Shown here: positions 17,067 through 24,246 of the stretch, piece by piece | Layout of the letters: each line of letters starts with the position of its first letter | Numbering within the stretch: the first letter of the stretch is position 1 | Translations under genes and position numbers: made by a program | Source: Chryseosolibacter histidinae | GTDB taxonomy: Bacteria; Bacteroidota; Bacteroidia; Cytophagales; Cyclobacteriaceae | Reading direction: 5' to 3' | Length of the DNA: 64,000 nt | Assembly (NCBI RefSeq): GCF_018598225.1 | Contig: NZ_JAHESF010000008.1 | Coordinates: forward strand, 124,001 to 188,000 | The notes under the pieces: model-generated | What the model was told of the DNA's origin: nothing | What the model saw: only the letters and a program-made list of their open reading frames with translations | Database searches by the model: none

Positions 17067-18209
17067 ATGAGCAGCTCAAACGGTTTTTCAAAGCTGACGC
17101 AAAGCGTCCATGCAGGTTCTCACGGCGACCCTCAGTACAAAGGCACCACGTCGCCCGTTTTTCCTTCTTCGGCTTATGACTATGAAGGAACTTCGGTTTC
17201 ATTGTATCCGCGTTACTTCAACACGCCCAACAACAAATTCGTAACGGAGAAGCTTGCCGCCCTGGAGAATGCCGAAGACGGAATCGTTTTCAGCTCGGGC
17301 ATGGCTGCCATCCTCACTTCCATTTTCGCCATGCTGAAAAAGGGTGATCACGCCATCTTCCAGAACGACCTGTATGGCGGAACCCACCACGCTATTGTGA
17401 AAGAGATGCCGCGTTATGGTATCGACCATACTTTTGTGGATGGTGCCGACCCGGCCAATTTTGAGAAAGCCATCCGCAAGGAGACCCGGGTGATCTACAT
17501 CGAGACTCCTTCCAACCCCACGCTGAAGATCACCGATATCGGCGCCGTGGCCGCGATCGCCAAAAAACATGGCCTGATCTCTATCATCGACAACACCTTT
17601 GCATCGCCGGTGAACCAGAACCCGATAGACCTGGGCATCGATATCGTTACACACAGCGGCACCAAGTACATCGGCGGTCATAGCGACATCTGCTGCGGGG
17701 CGGCCCTGGCTTCACGCGAGCTGATCACCCGCATCTGGGAAAGCGCCATCCACTTCGGCGGCTCGCTCGATGCCCACACCTGCTGGCTGGTGGAGCGAAG
17801 CCTTAAAACCATGGTGCTGCGTGTACGTCAGCAAAACCAGAATGCCCTCGCGCTGGCACAATACCTGAAATCGGACTCGCGCATCGGCAAGGTATATTAT
17901 CCCGGCTTGACGGATCATCCCGGGCATGCGATTGCCAAAGCACAGATGCCCGGAGGGTTCGGCGGCATGTTGTCGTTTGAAGTAAAGAATGACGCTGCAC
18001 GATTCATGGGCAACCTGAAGCTTATCCACAGGGCCATCAGCCTGGGCGGCGTTGAGTCAACCATCACTTCACCAGCCAAAACATCACACGTTAAAATGAG
18101 CCCGGCAGAAAGGCTGGCCATTGGTGTTACCGACCAGCTTGTGCGCCTCTCGGTGGGCATTGAAGAGGCCGACGACCTGATCAGCGATATTAAACAGGCA
18201 TTGAACTGA
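17067..18209 (+). CDS. Cys/Met-metabolism PLP enzyme (cystathionine gamma-synthase or gamma-lyase)
   Basis: 380 residues from the ATG at 17067; the upstream in-frame TTG at 17049 overlaps the -7 box and was not used. The fold-type I signature is clear: YPRYFNTPNNKFVTEKLAALE, EDGIVFSSGMAAI for PLP phosphate binding, YIETPSNPTLKITDI, DNTFASPVNQNPIDLG, and the PLP-lysine segment HSGTKYIGGHSD. SVGIEEADDLISDIKQAL is the usual C-terminus. It either makes cystathionine from an activated homoserine and cysteine or cleaves cystathionine; sequence alone does not decide. Its stop overlaps the GNAT start by one base. Confidence 0.9.
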   Translation: MSSSNGFSKLTQSVHAGSHGDPQYKGTTSPVFPSSAYDYEGTSVSLYPRYFNTPNNKFVTEKLAALENAEDGIVFSSGMAAILTSIFAMLKKGDHAIFQNDLYGGTHHAIVKEMPRYGIDHTFVDGADPANFEKAIRKETRVIYIETPSNPTLKITDIGAVAAIAKKHGLISIIDNTFASPVNQNPIDLGIDIVTHSGTKYIGGHSDICCGAALASRELITRIWESAIHFGGSLDAHTCWLVERSLKTMVLRVRQQNQNALALAQYLKSDSRIGKVYYPGLTDHPGHAIAKAQMPGGFGGMLSFEVKNDAARFMGNLKLIHRAISLGGVESTITSPAKTSHVKMSPAERLAIGVTDQLVRLSVGIEEADDLISDIKQALN

Positions 18210-18658
18210 TGATCTCGATCCGAAAAGCTGTTGCTGCCGACATCGCTGTGATCGCCGACTTCCAACTGCGGCTCGCGCACGAAACGGAAAACGTAAAACT
18301 AGACCGGGCCATCGTCGAGAAAGGGTTGAAAGCTCTGTTCGACGATCCTTCAAAAGGAACTTACTACGTTGCCGAATACAACGGCGAGACTGCGGGCTGC
18401 CACCTGATCACCTTCGAGTGGAGTGAGTGGCGCAACGGCATGGTGTGGTGGCTGCAATCTGTTTATGTAAAAGAGTCGCACCGGAAAAACGGCGTGTTCC
18501 GCGCCATGTACGATAACCTTATCAACCTCATCCAAAACGACCCCGCCATTCTGGGCCTGCGGTTGTATGTAGACAAAACCAACGCAAGAGCACAACAGGT
18601 GTATGCGTCGCTTGGAATGAACGGTGAGCACTATACCGTATTTGAGAAGATGAAATAG
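18209..18658 (+). CDS. GNAT-family N-acetyltransferase
   Basis: 149 residues. N-terminal ISIRKAVAADIAVIADFQLRL is the typical first strand and helix. GTYYVAEYNGETAGCHLI and WWLQSVYVKESHRKNGVFRAMYDNL contain the acetyl-CoA pyrophosphate loop, here HRKNGV, a variant of the R/QxxGxG/A consensus. LRLYVDKTNARAQQVYASLGM is the C-terminal signature. It is coupled to the PLP enzyme by a TGATG overlap. Acceptor substrate unknown, perhaps an amino acid or thiol given the neighbour. Confidence 0.88.
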   Translation: MISIRKAVAADIAVIADFQLRLAHETENVKLDRAIVEKGLKALFDDPSKGTYYVAEYNGETAGCHLITFEWSEWRNGMVWWLQSVYVKESHRKNGVFRAMYDNLINLIQNDPAILGLRLYVDKTNARAQQVYASLGMNGEHYTVFEKMK

Positions 18659-18661
18659 AAG

Positions 18662-18754
18662 GTACGAGGTACGTCCCGATAGCTATCGGGATACGAGGTA
18701 CGATTAGCGATTTTCAGACTATCTGCTGTGGACTGTAGACCGTGGACTGTAGAC
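18662..18754. repeat. GTACGAG heptads split by an 18 bp palindrome, then a GTCCACR array
   Basis: GTACGAG heptads at 18662-18673 are interrupted by the perfect palindrome TCCCGATAGCTATCGGGA (18674-18691) and resume as TACGAG, GTACGAT. A second array at 18726-18754, read on the minus strand, is GTCTACA, GTCCACG, GTCTACA, GTCCACA. It fills the gap between the convergent GNAT gene and the small gene at 18758. Confidence 0.8.
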
Positions 18755-18757
18755 TCT

Positions 18758-18976
18758 TCAGTTCTCTTCAAATAAGATATCTTTTATTTCTGCCATGCGG
18801 ATGAACAGTGACTCGTGACCACTGTGTCGCGGTTGCATTCTGAAGGCGATGTCTCCATACATGATAATAATATACCCGGGTTCAAGAAGCTTGCCGTTGA
18901 TCTTTTTGATGCGGATCAGCTTCCGATGGGTGAAGGCTTGTATAGCTTTGGTGGCCGGAAAAGTTGTTTGCTCCAT
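18758..18976 (-). CDS. Small hypothetical protein
   Basis: 72 residues starting MEQTTFPATKAIQAFTHRKL. It has a beta-rich centre (RIKKINGKLLEPGYIIIMYGDIAFRM) and an acidic helical end (LFIRMAEIKDILFEEN). No signal peptide, membrane segment or recognised motif. The even spacing of hydrophobic residues and sensible composition suggest a real gene, but nothing names it. Convergent with the GNAT gene across a repeat-filled gap. The 18977-19214 gap leads to tag. Confidence 0.55.
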   Translation of the reverse strand: MEQTTFPATKAIQAFTHRKLIRIKKINGKLLEPGYIIIMYGDIAFRMQPRHSGHESLFIRMAEIKDILFEEN

Positions 18977-19154
18977 AGTGGATGAAGGCTTTGATTACTC
19001 GTTCTCCACACACTCCGCACTGCACATTAAACGTTTAACCAGGTAAAAATTCTGTGCCGTTTTCGGGTAAAATATTCCCCGCTGCCAGTTTGCTTTTTGA
19101 TGCAGGCTGGCCGCTTTTTACGTTACAGCTGTCCGGTTGTTGTGAAATTAACTC

Positions 19155-19162
19155 TACATTTA
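19155..19162 (+). promoter_or_regulatory. -7-like box TACATTTA before tag
   Basis: TACATTTA differs from TAnnTTTG at the last base. A TTG lies 15 bp upstream (19137). It would start transcription about 45 bp before the ATG at 19215. Confidence 0.4.
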
Positions 19163-19214
19163 TGTGCCTGAGATCAGGATCATTTCAAAACATATTAATA
19201 TTATAGCGATTGCT

Positions 19215-19793
19215 ATGGCAGGTCATGAAAAAGTACGTTGCGGGTGGTGTCTGAAGTTCGACGAGTATGTTCGGTACCATGATGAGGAATGGGGCGTGCC
19301 GGTGCATGACGACCGCGTGCACTTCGAGTTCCTGGTGCTGGAAGGTGCGCAGGCGGGGTTGAGCTGGTCTACCATCCTGAAAAAACGCGAGGGTTACCGG
19401 AAGGCTTTTGCTGATTTTGATCCGGTGAAGGTGGCGCGGTTCACGGAAGCGAAGATCGAAAAGATCCTGCTGGATCCCGGTATTGTGAGAAACCGCCTGA
19501 AGGTGTACGGGGCCGTGAACAACGCCAAACGTTTCCTCGAAGTGCAGAAAGAGTTCGGAAGCTTCGACAAATACATCTGGCAGTTTGTGGGAAACAAACC
19601 CATTGTCAACCGTAGGAAAACACTATCAGAGATACCGCCTACCACACCGGAATCGGATGCCCTCAGCAAAGACCTGATCAAACGTGGATTCAAGTTCGTT
19701 GGCAGCACCGTGATCTATGCCCACATGCAAGCGTGTGGACTGGTCAATGATCATTTGGTGGATTGCTGGAGATATTCGAAAAGTAGGCAGTAG
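19215..19793 (+). CDS. tag: DNA-3-methyladenine glycosylase I
   Basis: 192 residues from the ATG at 19215 (MAGHEKVRCGW); an upstream in-frame GTG at 19164 gives a non-conserved leader. Tag removes 3-methyladenine from alkylated DNA in base excision repair. Visible hallmarks are RCGWC and RYHDEEWGVPVHDD at the N-terminus, FEFLVLEGAQAGLSWSTILKKREGYRKAFADFDP, the active-site region NRLKVYGAVNNAKRF, and the zinc-binding end YAHMQACGLVNDHLVDCWRY. The zinc ligands (Cys, His, His, Cys) all appear present. The last residues KSRQ and the stop are encoded by a heptad repeat array that has entered the 3' end. Confidence 0.94.
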   Translation: MAGHEKVRCGWCLKFDEYVRYHDEEWGVPVHDDRVHFEFLVLEGAQAGLSWSTILKKREGYRKAFADFDPVKVARFTEAKIEKILLDPGIVRNRLKVYGAVNNAKRFLEVQKEFGSFDKYIWQFVGNKPIVNRRKTLSEIPPTTPESDALSKDLIKRGFKFVGSTVIYAHMQACGLVNDHLVDCWRYSKSRQ

Positions 19794-19972
19794 GCAAATG
19801 AGCAGTAGGCAAAAGTTGCCAGCTACAAATCGAACCTCATAACTTCTCTCATTCGCCAAGTTCACGGCGGACGAAGCAGCAGGCAAAACAATAGGCAAGG
19901 GCAAGCCCTACCAAATCGTACCTCTTATCCCGACAGCGGTTGGTGCGTACTTCGTACCTCGTATTTCGTACC
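19783..19972. repeat. GTAGGCA array overlapping the end of tag, plus inverted GTACGAR array
   Basis: GTAGGCA, GTAGGCA, AATGAGCA, GTAGGCA run from 19783 to 19812, and the tag stop codon lies inside the second heptad. Weaker copies (AGCAGGCA, AATAGGCA) follow near 19880-19900. At 19945-19972 the minus strand reads GTACGAA, ATACGAG, GTACGAA, GTACGC, starting 3 bp after the TAG of the leftward lipoprotein gene. Confidence 0.75.
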
Positions 19973-19974
19973 TT

Positions 19975-21087
19975 CTAAAACTCAGCGTTGATCACTACAC
20001 CCGGTACGGGGAGAATGTAGCCTGCGGGTTTGCATTTTTCAAGCACTTCGTTGAAGAAACGGGGGATGTCATTTTTCATGACTGACTTTGGCTTGCGGGT
20101 GTAGGGTCTGAAAAAATCTTCCCAGTGAATGAACATGAGGTGCCGGGGTTGCAGGCGATCAAGATACTGACAGGGGTAAGACGTCTCGGAAAATTGATAT
20201 GACGCCACACCCAGTATCGCGAGGTCTACCGGTCGTGCCGACAATAGTTCTTGCGGAGGCAAACCATCCGGGAATTCACAACTCGATGACTGCACAAAGA
20301 TCCTGAACACAACCGAATTGTTCTGCTCGATATCGATGAGAAACGACAGGGTTCTGCCTTCCAGCCAGTCGTTGACCCGGGTTTTGTCTAGTGGATCATT
20401 GAAATGCGCTGGTGGTCTCATCACGCTTCCGCTGAACAGCTTGATGTTGCGCATATGCGGATTGTGTGCGGCCAGCAACGGGTAAACTTTGATCACCGAT
20501 CCGTCAGCGCCCGGCAGATCGACACTTTTGCCGGGCTGCTCGCGTATGGCGGCCAGTTGCTCTGCACTATGAAGCTTGTCACTGGAAATTACGCCAGCAC
20601 AGGTGTTAACAGCTGATTCGTTAGCGTAAACATGCGCCTGGCCCTGCAGCCAGTAACGGTGAATGTAGGGCACATCCATGAGATGATCATAGTGACCGTG
20701 CGCCGCAAAGATGGCCTTCGTTTCTTTGCTTAGATCCTCCGCTGAAATACCAAGCGAGTCGTACAGGCGTTTCCGCGCCCACGCGATGTGCTTCGGTTTA
20801 GAGCGGATGCGGCCGCCAAGCATCATAGACCTGCCAATGGTCATGAAGGGCTGGTGTGAAAAGAAAGGATCGATCATGATGGCCTGGCCCGCGTGCCTGA
20901 TGTAAAGACCGCCGCAGCCAAGATACTGGATCTGCACATTGTTGAGTGATGAACCCTCACCGCGGAGTGTAACCTGCCTCTGCGTGACCACAACTCCCCT
21001 GCGTTGCAGCGACGAAATACTTTTTCGCGAGCACGACGCAAGCAAAAGTATGATGAGAAAGCTCAATAAGATGCTGATGCGAAACAT
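19975..21087 (-). CDS. Metallo-beta-lactamase-fold lipoprotein
   Basis: 370 residues from the ATG at 21087; the in-frame TTG at 21108 was rejected because the ATG gives a clean lipoprotein signal ending LLLASC. The MBL core shows QIQYLGCGGLYIRHAGQAIMIDPFF for strands 1-3, the metal site AAHGHYDHLMDVPYI, then VYPLLAAHNPH and LAILGVASYQ. The C-terminal HLMFIHWEDFF gives a final His. This resembles L-ascorbate-6-phosphate lactonase or UlaG-like and NAPE-PLD-like envelope hydrolases. Substrate unknown. Envelope-anchored, monocistronic. Confidence 0.85.
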   Translation of the reverse strand: MFRISILLSFLIILLLASCSRKSISSLQRRGVVVTQRQVTLRGEGSSLNNVQIQYLGCGGLYIRHAGQAIMIDPFFSHQPFMTIGRSMMLGGRIRSKPKHIAWARKRLYDSLGISAEDLSKETKAIFAAHGHYDHLMDVPYIHRYWLQGQAHVYANESAVNTCAGVISSDKLHSAEQLAAIREQPGKSVDLPGADGSVIKVYPLLAAHNPHMRNIKLFSGSVMRPPAHFNDPLDKTRVNDWLEGRTLSFLIDIEQNNSVVFRIFVQSSSCEFPDGLPPQELLSARPVDLAILGVASYQFSETSYPCQYLDRLQPRHLMFIHWEDFFRPYTRKPKSVMKNDIPRFFNEVLEKCKPAGYILPVPGVVINAEF

Positions 21088-21626
21088 AAAACGGTAACTG
21101 GTACTCAAAGTACTAAAATTGTCGGAGGCATTGTCAGAGAAAAGTTAAAACACTCATTCGAAGCCGAACCGCGAGCCTTGGGTGGCTCCCTAACGGAGCC
21201 ATTTTTTTCAAATCATCTTCTCAAGGGTAGAGACAGGGAACTCCTGCCGGAGTTTAAAACACAACGATATCCTTATTTCAAAGAAAGTCGACGCAGTAGG
21301 TTAAACCGTACATGATCTGAGTTCAGTAATCGATCAAAAAGTTCATGCTTCGTCGAGATTTTTTCACACTTTTTTTCAGGGAGCGAAAGGAATGGTTTTT
21401 ATCGTTGATAGTGTGCACAGGGTTTCTGTTGCTTTCAAAAAATGTGATCGGATGTAAACGTGCAGTTGACACTAATTTAACGGTTAGCATAAAATTGAAA
21501 GGCGCAGGATTTCAGCAAGCTTTTACAGCGAGTTTTGAAAAGTAAATATCAATTTAACGCGATCTGAAAACTATTTGACAGGGTGCGGCGTTAAAAGATC
21601 ACCATGAATAAATCATTCCGTCTTCC
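21088..21626. other. 539 bp intergenic region without a supported gene
   Basis: This is the divergent gap between the MBL-fold lipoprotein and the 21627 gene. It holds a strong plus-strand terminator-like structure (21173-21208) and a second small hairpin AACTCC/GGAGTT near 21239-21256. A 66-codon open frame at 21345-21545 has no convincing coding character. I see no other feature. Confidence 0.6.
21173..21208 (+). terminator. Terminator with an alternative upstream stem, no upstream gene
   Basis: TGGCTCC (21183-21189) pairs with GGAGCCA (21195-21201) over a 5-base loop and is followed by seven T. The GGCTC half can instead pair with GAGCC at 21173-21177, a mutually exclusive arrangement like an attenuator. 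The nearest plus-strand gene upstream ends 1.4 kb away, so it may close a short RNA started in this gap. Confidence 0.55.
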
Positions 21627-22034
21627 ATGAAATTTTTGATCACCTTCGCATTGCTGTTCCTTTCATTCGCGGCCATTAGCCAGGAAGTGATTGTAGCAGA
21701 CAATTCGGGCAACGAGCCCACCCATCTATACCAAAAAGTAAACGAATCCCTCACCATCGGAAACACGAAGCTCGCCCTCAACATTTTTGAAAAGGTGATC
21801 GATTTTTACGAGCACGAGGGCCGGCTAAAAGAGTTGCCGGAAAATTATCTGGGCATGGCGCTCTCCCTGGCACTGAACGGTCACTATCCCGAATCCATCC
21901 GTTATCATAAAAAAGCGCTTCGTGCGCACCGCAGATACAAATCGAAAGAGCCTGCAGACGAGATCATGATCAACCTCGGGCTCGCTTATCGCCTGGCAGG
22001 GAAAGAGCGGAAAGCAAAGAAATACCTCAATTAA
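21627..22034 (+). CDS. Secreted TPR-like protein
   Basis: 135 residues with a signal peptide at 1-18 (MKFLITFALLFLSFAAIS, then QEV). The mature part is helical and contains at least two TPR-like units: TKLALNIFEKVIDFYEHEGRLKE, then NYLGMALSLALNGHYPESIRYHKKALRAH and IMINLGLAYRLAGKERKAKKYL. The A/G/Y spacing fits TPR helices A and B. It probably mediates protein contacts in the periplasm. The stop TAA is immediately followed by a GTACGAG heptad array. Confidence 0.72.
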   Translation: MKFLITFALLFLSFAAISQEVIVADNSGNEPTHLYQKVNESLTIGNTKLALNIFEKVIDFYEHEGRLKELPENYLGMALSLALNGHYPESIRYHKKALRAHRRYKSKEPADEIMINLGLAYRLAGKERKAKKYLN

Positions 22035-22092
22035 GTACGAGATACGAGGTACGAAGTACGGGGATCGTACCTCGTATTTCGTACCTCGTACC
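22035..22092. repeat. Hairpin of GTACGAR heptads between convergent genes
   Basis: The left arm at 22035-22062 reads GTACGAG, ATACGAG, GTACGAA, GTACGGG. The right arm at 22065-22092 is its near reverse complement with only a 2 bp spacer. This is the most compact inverted pair in the window and would fold into a long cruciform or RNA hairpin. It starts directly after the TAA at 22034 and ends 8 bp before the next gene's stop. Confidence 0.85.
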
Positions 22093-22099
22093 TTTACAA

Positions 22100-24103
22100 T
22101 CATAGTTTCACTTCTGCAGTCTCCCCTTCTCCAACAATCTTATTGTAGACAGATCTCCCTTCTGCCGTCACGCTGATCCTGATCTTCGCTTTTTCGCGGG
22201 TTACTTTCACGTCGAAATTTTTTCCGAAGGCGTGCACTTTGTTCAGGGCCATGGTGCTCCACTCCACGGGCAGGTGTGGCGTGATGCGGAAAGATCGCAG
22301 GCCTGTGGGGCGCATCCCGAACAAACCTTCTGTGTAAATGCGACAGTATAATCCGCTTTCGGCAGAGAGGTGACGCTGCCCTCCTTCGGGGTAAGCCTCT
22401 ACGGGATAAGGCACATGGGGACCGAGCAATCTCCGGTTGGAATAATACTGTAAAAACTTCAGCGCTTTCTCTTTTTCGTCTGCGGCAAATACACCACGCA
22501 GCGCATAGAGTGTGGCACGATCCCAAAACGTTTTGTCACCTGCCTGTGTGGCGAGTCCATCGGCGGTCCACAGTCGTGGCGAGAACAGCGCCCGGATGGT
22601 GCCGGCTTTGCGATCGAAGATGTCTACGGTGAGTGGCATGCAGATCCAGGCCCGGAGCACGTCATTGCCTTCATAATATCTATAAGTAGGAAATCCCTCC
22701 ACGGTAGCGCCGAAATGTTTCTCGATCGCCGCTTTCATTTTTTCGGCCTGGCTATTATAAGTGTCGAGCTGCGTGCGTGGCTTGCCAAGCTCCTTGCCGA
22801 GATAAACCGCAGAGCGCAATGCATCGTAATACAGCGATGAGGTGCAGAGGTTGGCATCGCCGGCGGGGAACCTGTTCTCGAGCTCGTCTGAATCCGAAGC
22901 CACCACACCTTTGCTGTTGATCTTTCTTCGGCAGTATTCAAGCGTCCATTCAATCAGTGGCCAAAGCTGCTCCGCGATCTTTTTATCTCCCATAGCCAAT
23001 GCAAAACGGCCCGCTCCGTAGGCGATCATGGCTCCGTCACCCCTGTCTTTGGCGCCATGCCAGATGCCGTCACCTTCAGCGATGATGGAGCTTGGAATAG
23101 GTTTATAGTCCGCATTCATGAAACGTGCAAAATGCATGTAGGCATTCAGTGACGCCTCGTTGCCCGTGGCATATCCGAGAAACGGGAAAAACGGTCCGAT
23201 GTATTCAGCCTGGTCGTTGGCCCATATGGCCGCATAGTACGCCGTTCCGCCCGGCCCGTGCATCAGTCCTCCCTTGGTGCGGTAAATACTTTCAGACGCG
23301 CGCAGCTTGGCGAAGGCAAAGGCGCGGTTGAGCATGGGGTCAGGGGTTTCGAGCACAAGGTTGTTCCACCACTGCTGCACATGGCCGAGCCGCGTCTTCC
23401 GCTCGTTCTCAATATCGATCGCCGAAAAATCCTCACCCTGTTTGAAAGCGTATAGCAGCGCACTGAATGAAACTGTTTTGCCCGTATCGAGCCTGAACGA
23501 GCCACCACCCTGCGACTTGATAACAACCGTATATTTCCCGTAGATGCCTTTGGCGGAATCTGTGTAGTAAGTATTCTGATACTCCGGGATCTCCACATAC
23601 ATCAGCTTGTTCGAAGTATTTTTAAGCGCGTAGGTTTCGAGGAAGGCGGGCAGGGTGTGCGATGGGAAGAAGGTGCGGGTGCATTCGAGGCCGGGCTTCA
23701 GGGTACTCTTCACCGTCATGGTACCATTGAGGTTGATCTCTTTCACTTTCTCATCGGTCATCGGTTTGTCATTGACATGGATGGTTTTGATGATGTCCCA
23801 GTCAACGATGCGGGAGAGGTGATTCCTTGTCTTGTTGGGAGCGCTTCTGAGCATAGGCCACACGAGGGTGCGCTCCAGGGTGAATGCGCCTGATGCCGTT
23901 ACGCCGTATCGCAGCACCGTGGAAATTTTTTCGCCGCTCATTTCAATGTGATCGCTGTGCGGCAGCCGCTTGTCAATGTTCCAGGTGATGGAACCATCAG
24001 CATTCATCTGCCACCGGGTGAGTGAATCGGCTTGTTGCGCCCTGGCAACGCCTCCGACCAGCAAAATGATCATGAAAAGGAAACGAGTCTTGAATGAGGT
24101 CAT
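22100..24103 (-). CDS. Secreted six-hairpin glycosidase-like protein
   Basis: 667 residues from ATG at 24103, which places a signal peptide TRFLFMIILLVGGVARAQ at the start; a longer frame from 24136 adds non-signal residues. The N-terminal third is a beta-sandwich, and residues about 230-580 are rich in paired helices with GH motifs such as GPGGTAYYAAIWANDQAEYIG, GDGIWHGAKDRGDGAMIAYG and ASDSDELENRFPAGDANL. The last 90 residues form a beta domain. This matches (alpha/alpha)6 glycosidases related to amylo-alpha-1,6-glucosidase or rhamnosidase folds. Catalytic acids not assigned, substrate unknown. Confidence 0.78.
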   Translation of the reverse strand: MTSFKTRFLFMIILLVGGVARAQQADSLTRWQMNADGSITWNIDKRLPHSDHIEMSGEKISTVLRYGVTASGAFTLERTLVWPMLRSAPNKTRNHLSRIVDWDIIKTIHVNDKPMTDEKVKEINLNGTMTVKSTLKPGLECTRTFFPSHTLPAFLETYALKNTSNKLMYVEIPEYQNTYYTDSAKGIYGKYTVVIKSQGGGSFRLDTGKTVSFSALLYAFKQGEDFSAIDIENERKTRLGHVQQWWNNLVLETPDPMLNRAFAFAKLRASESIYRTKGGLMHGPGGTAYYAAIWANDQAEYIGPFFPFLGYATGNEASLNAYMHFARFMNADYKPIPSSIIAEGDGIWHGAKDRGDGAMIAYGAGRFALAMGDKKIAEQLWPLIEWTLEYCRRKINSKGVVASDSDELENRFPAGDANLCTSSLYYDALRSAVYLGKELGKPRTQLDTYNSQAEKMKAAIEKHFGATVEGFPTYRYYEGNDVLRAWICMPLTVDIFDRKAGTIRALFSPRLWTADGLATQAGDKTFWDRATLYALRGVFAADEKEKALKFLQYYSNRRLLGPHVPYPVEAYPEGGQRHLSAESGLYCRIYTEGLFGMRPTGLRSFRITPHLPVEWSTMALNKVHAFGKNFDVKVTREKAKIRISVTAEGRSVYNKIVGEGETAEVKL

Positions 24104-24215
24104 AAAATAAAATAGATACCATTGACATGACGGCAAATTTTTGATTGTCCCCCAATGCTCCGTTAGAATATTATTTCATGCGCAACGTTTATTTTTTATG
24201 CTGCCGAAAACGGAG

Positions 24216-24223
24216 TAATTTTG
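24216..24223 (+). promoter_or_regulatory. -7 box TAATTTTG before the propeller kinase
   Basis: TAATTTTG fits TAnnTTTG and lies 23 bp upstream of the ATG at 24247, in the gap divergent from the glycosidase-like gene. Confidence 0.5.
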
Positions 24224-24246
24224 AAGTTCATCTCTTTTAAAACCGC

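Noticed and set aside
21345-21545. 66-codon plus-strand open frame with a hydrophobic stretch
   Set aside because: No family resemblance, no start context, AT-rich non-coding surroundings and a poor composition; not enough to call a gene.
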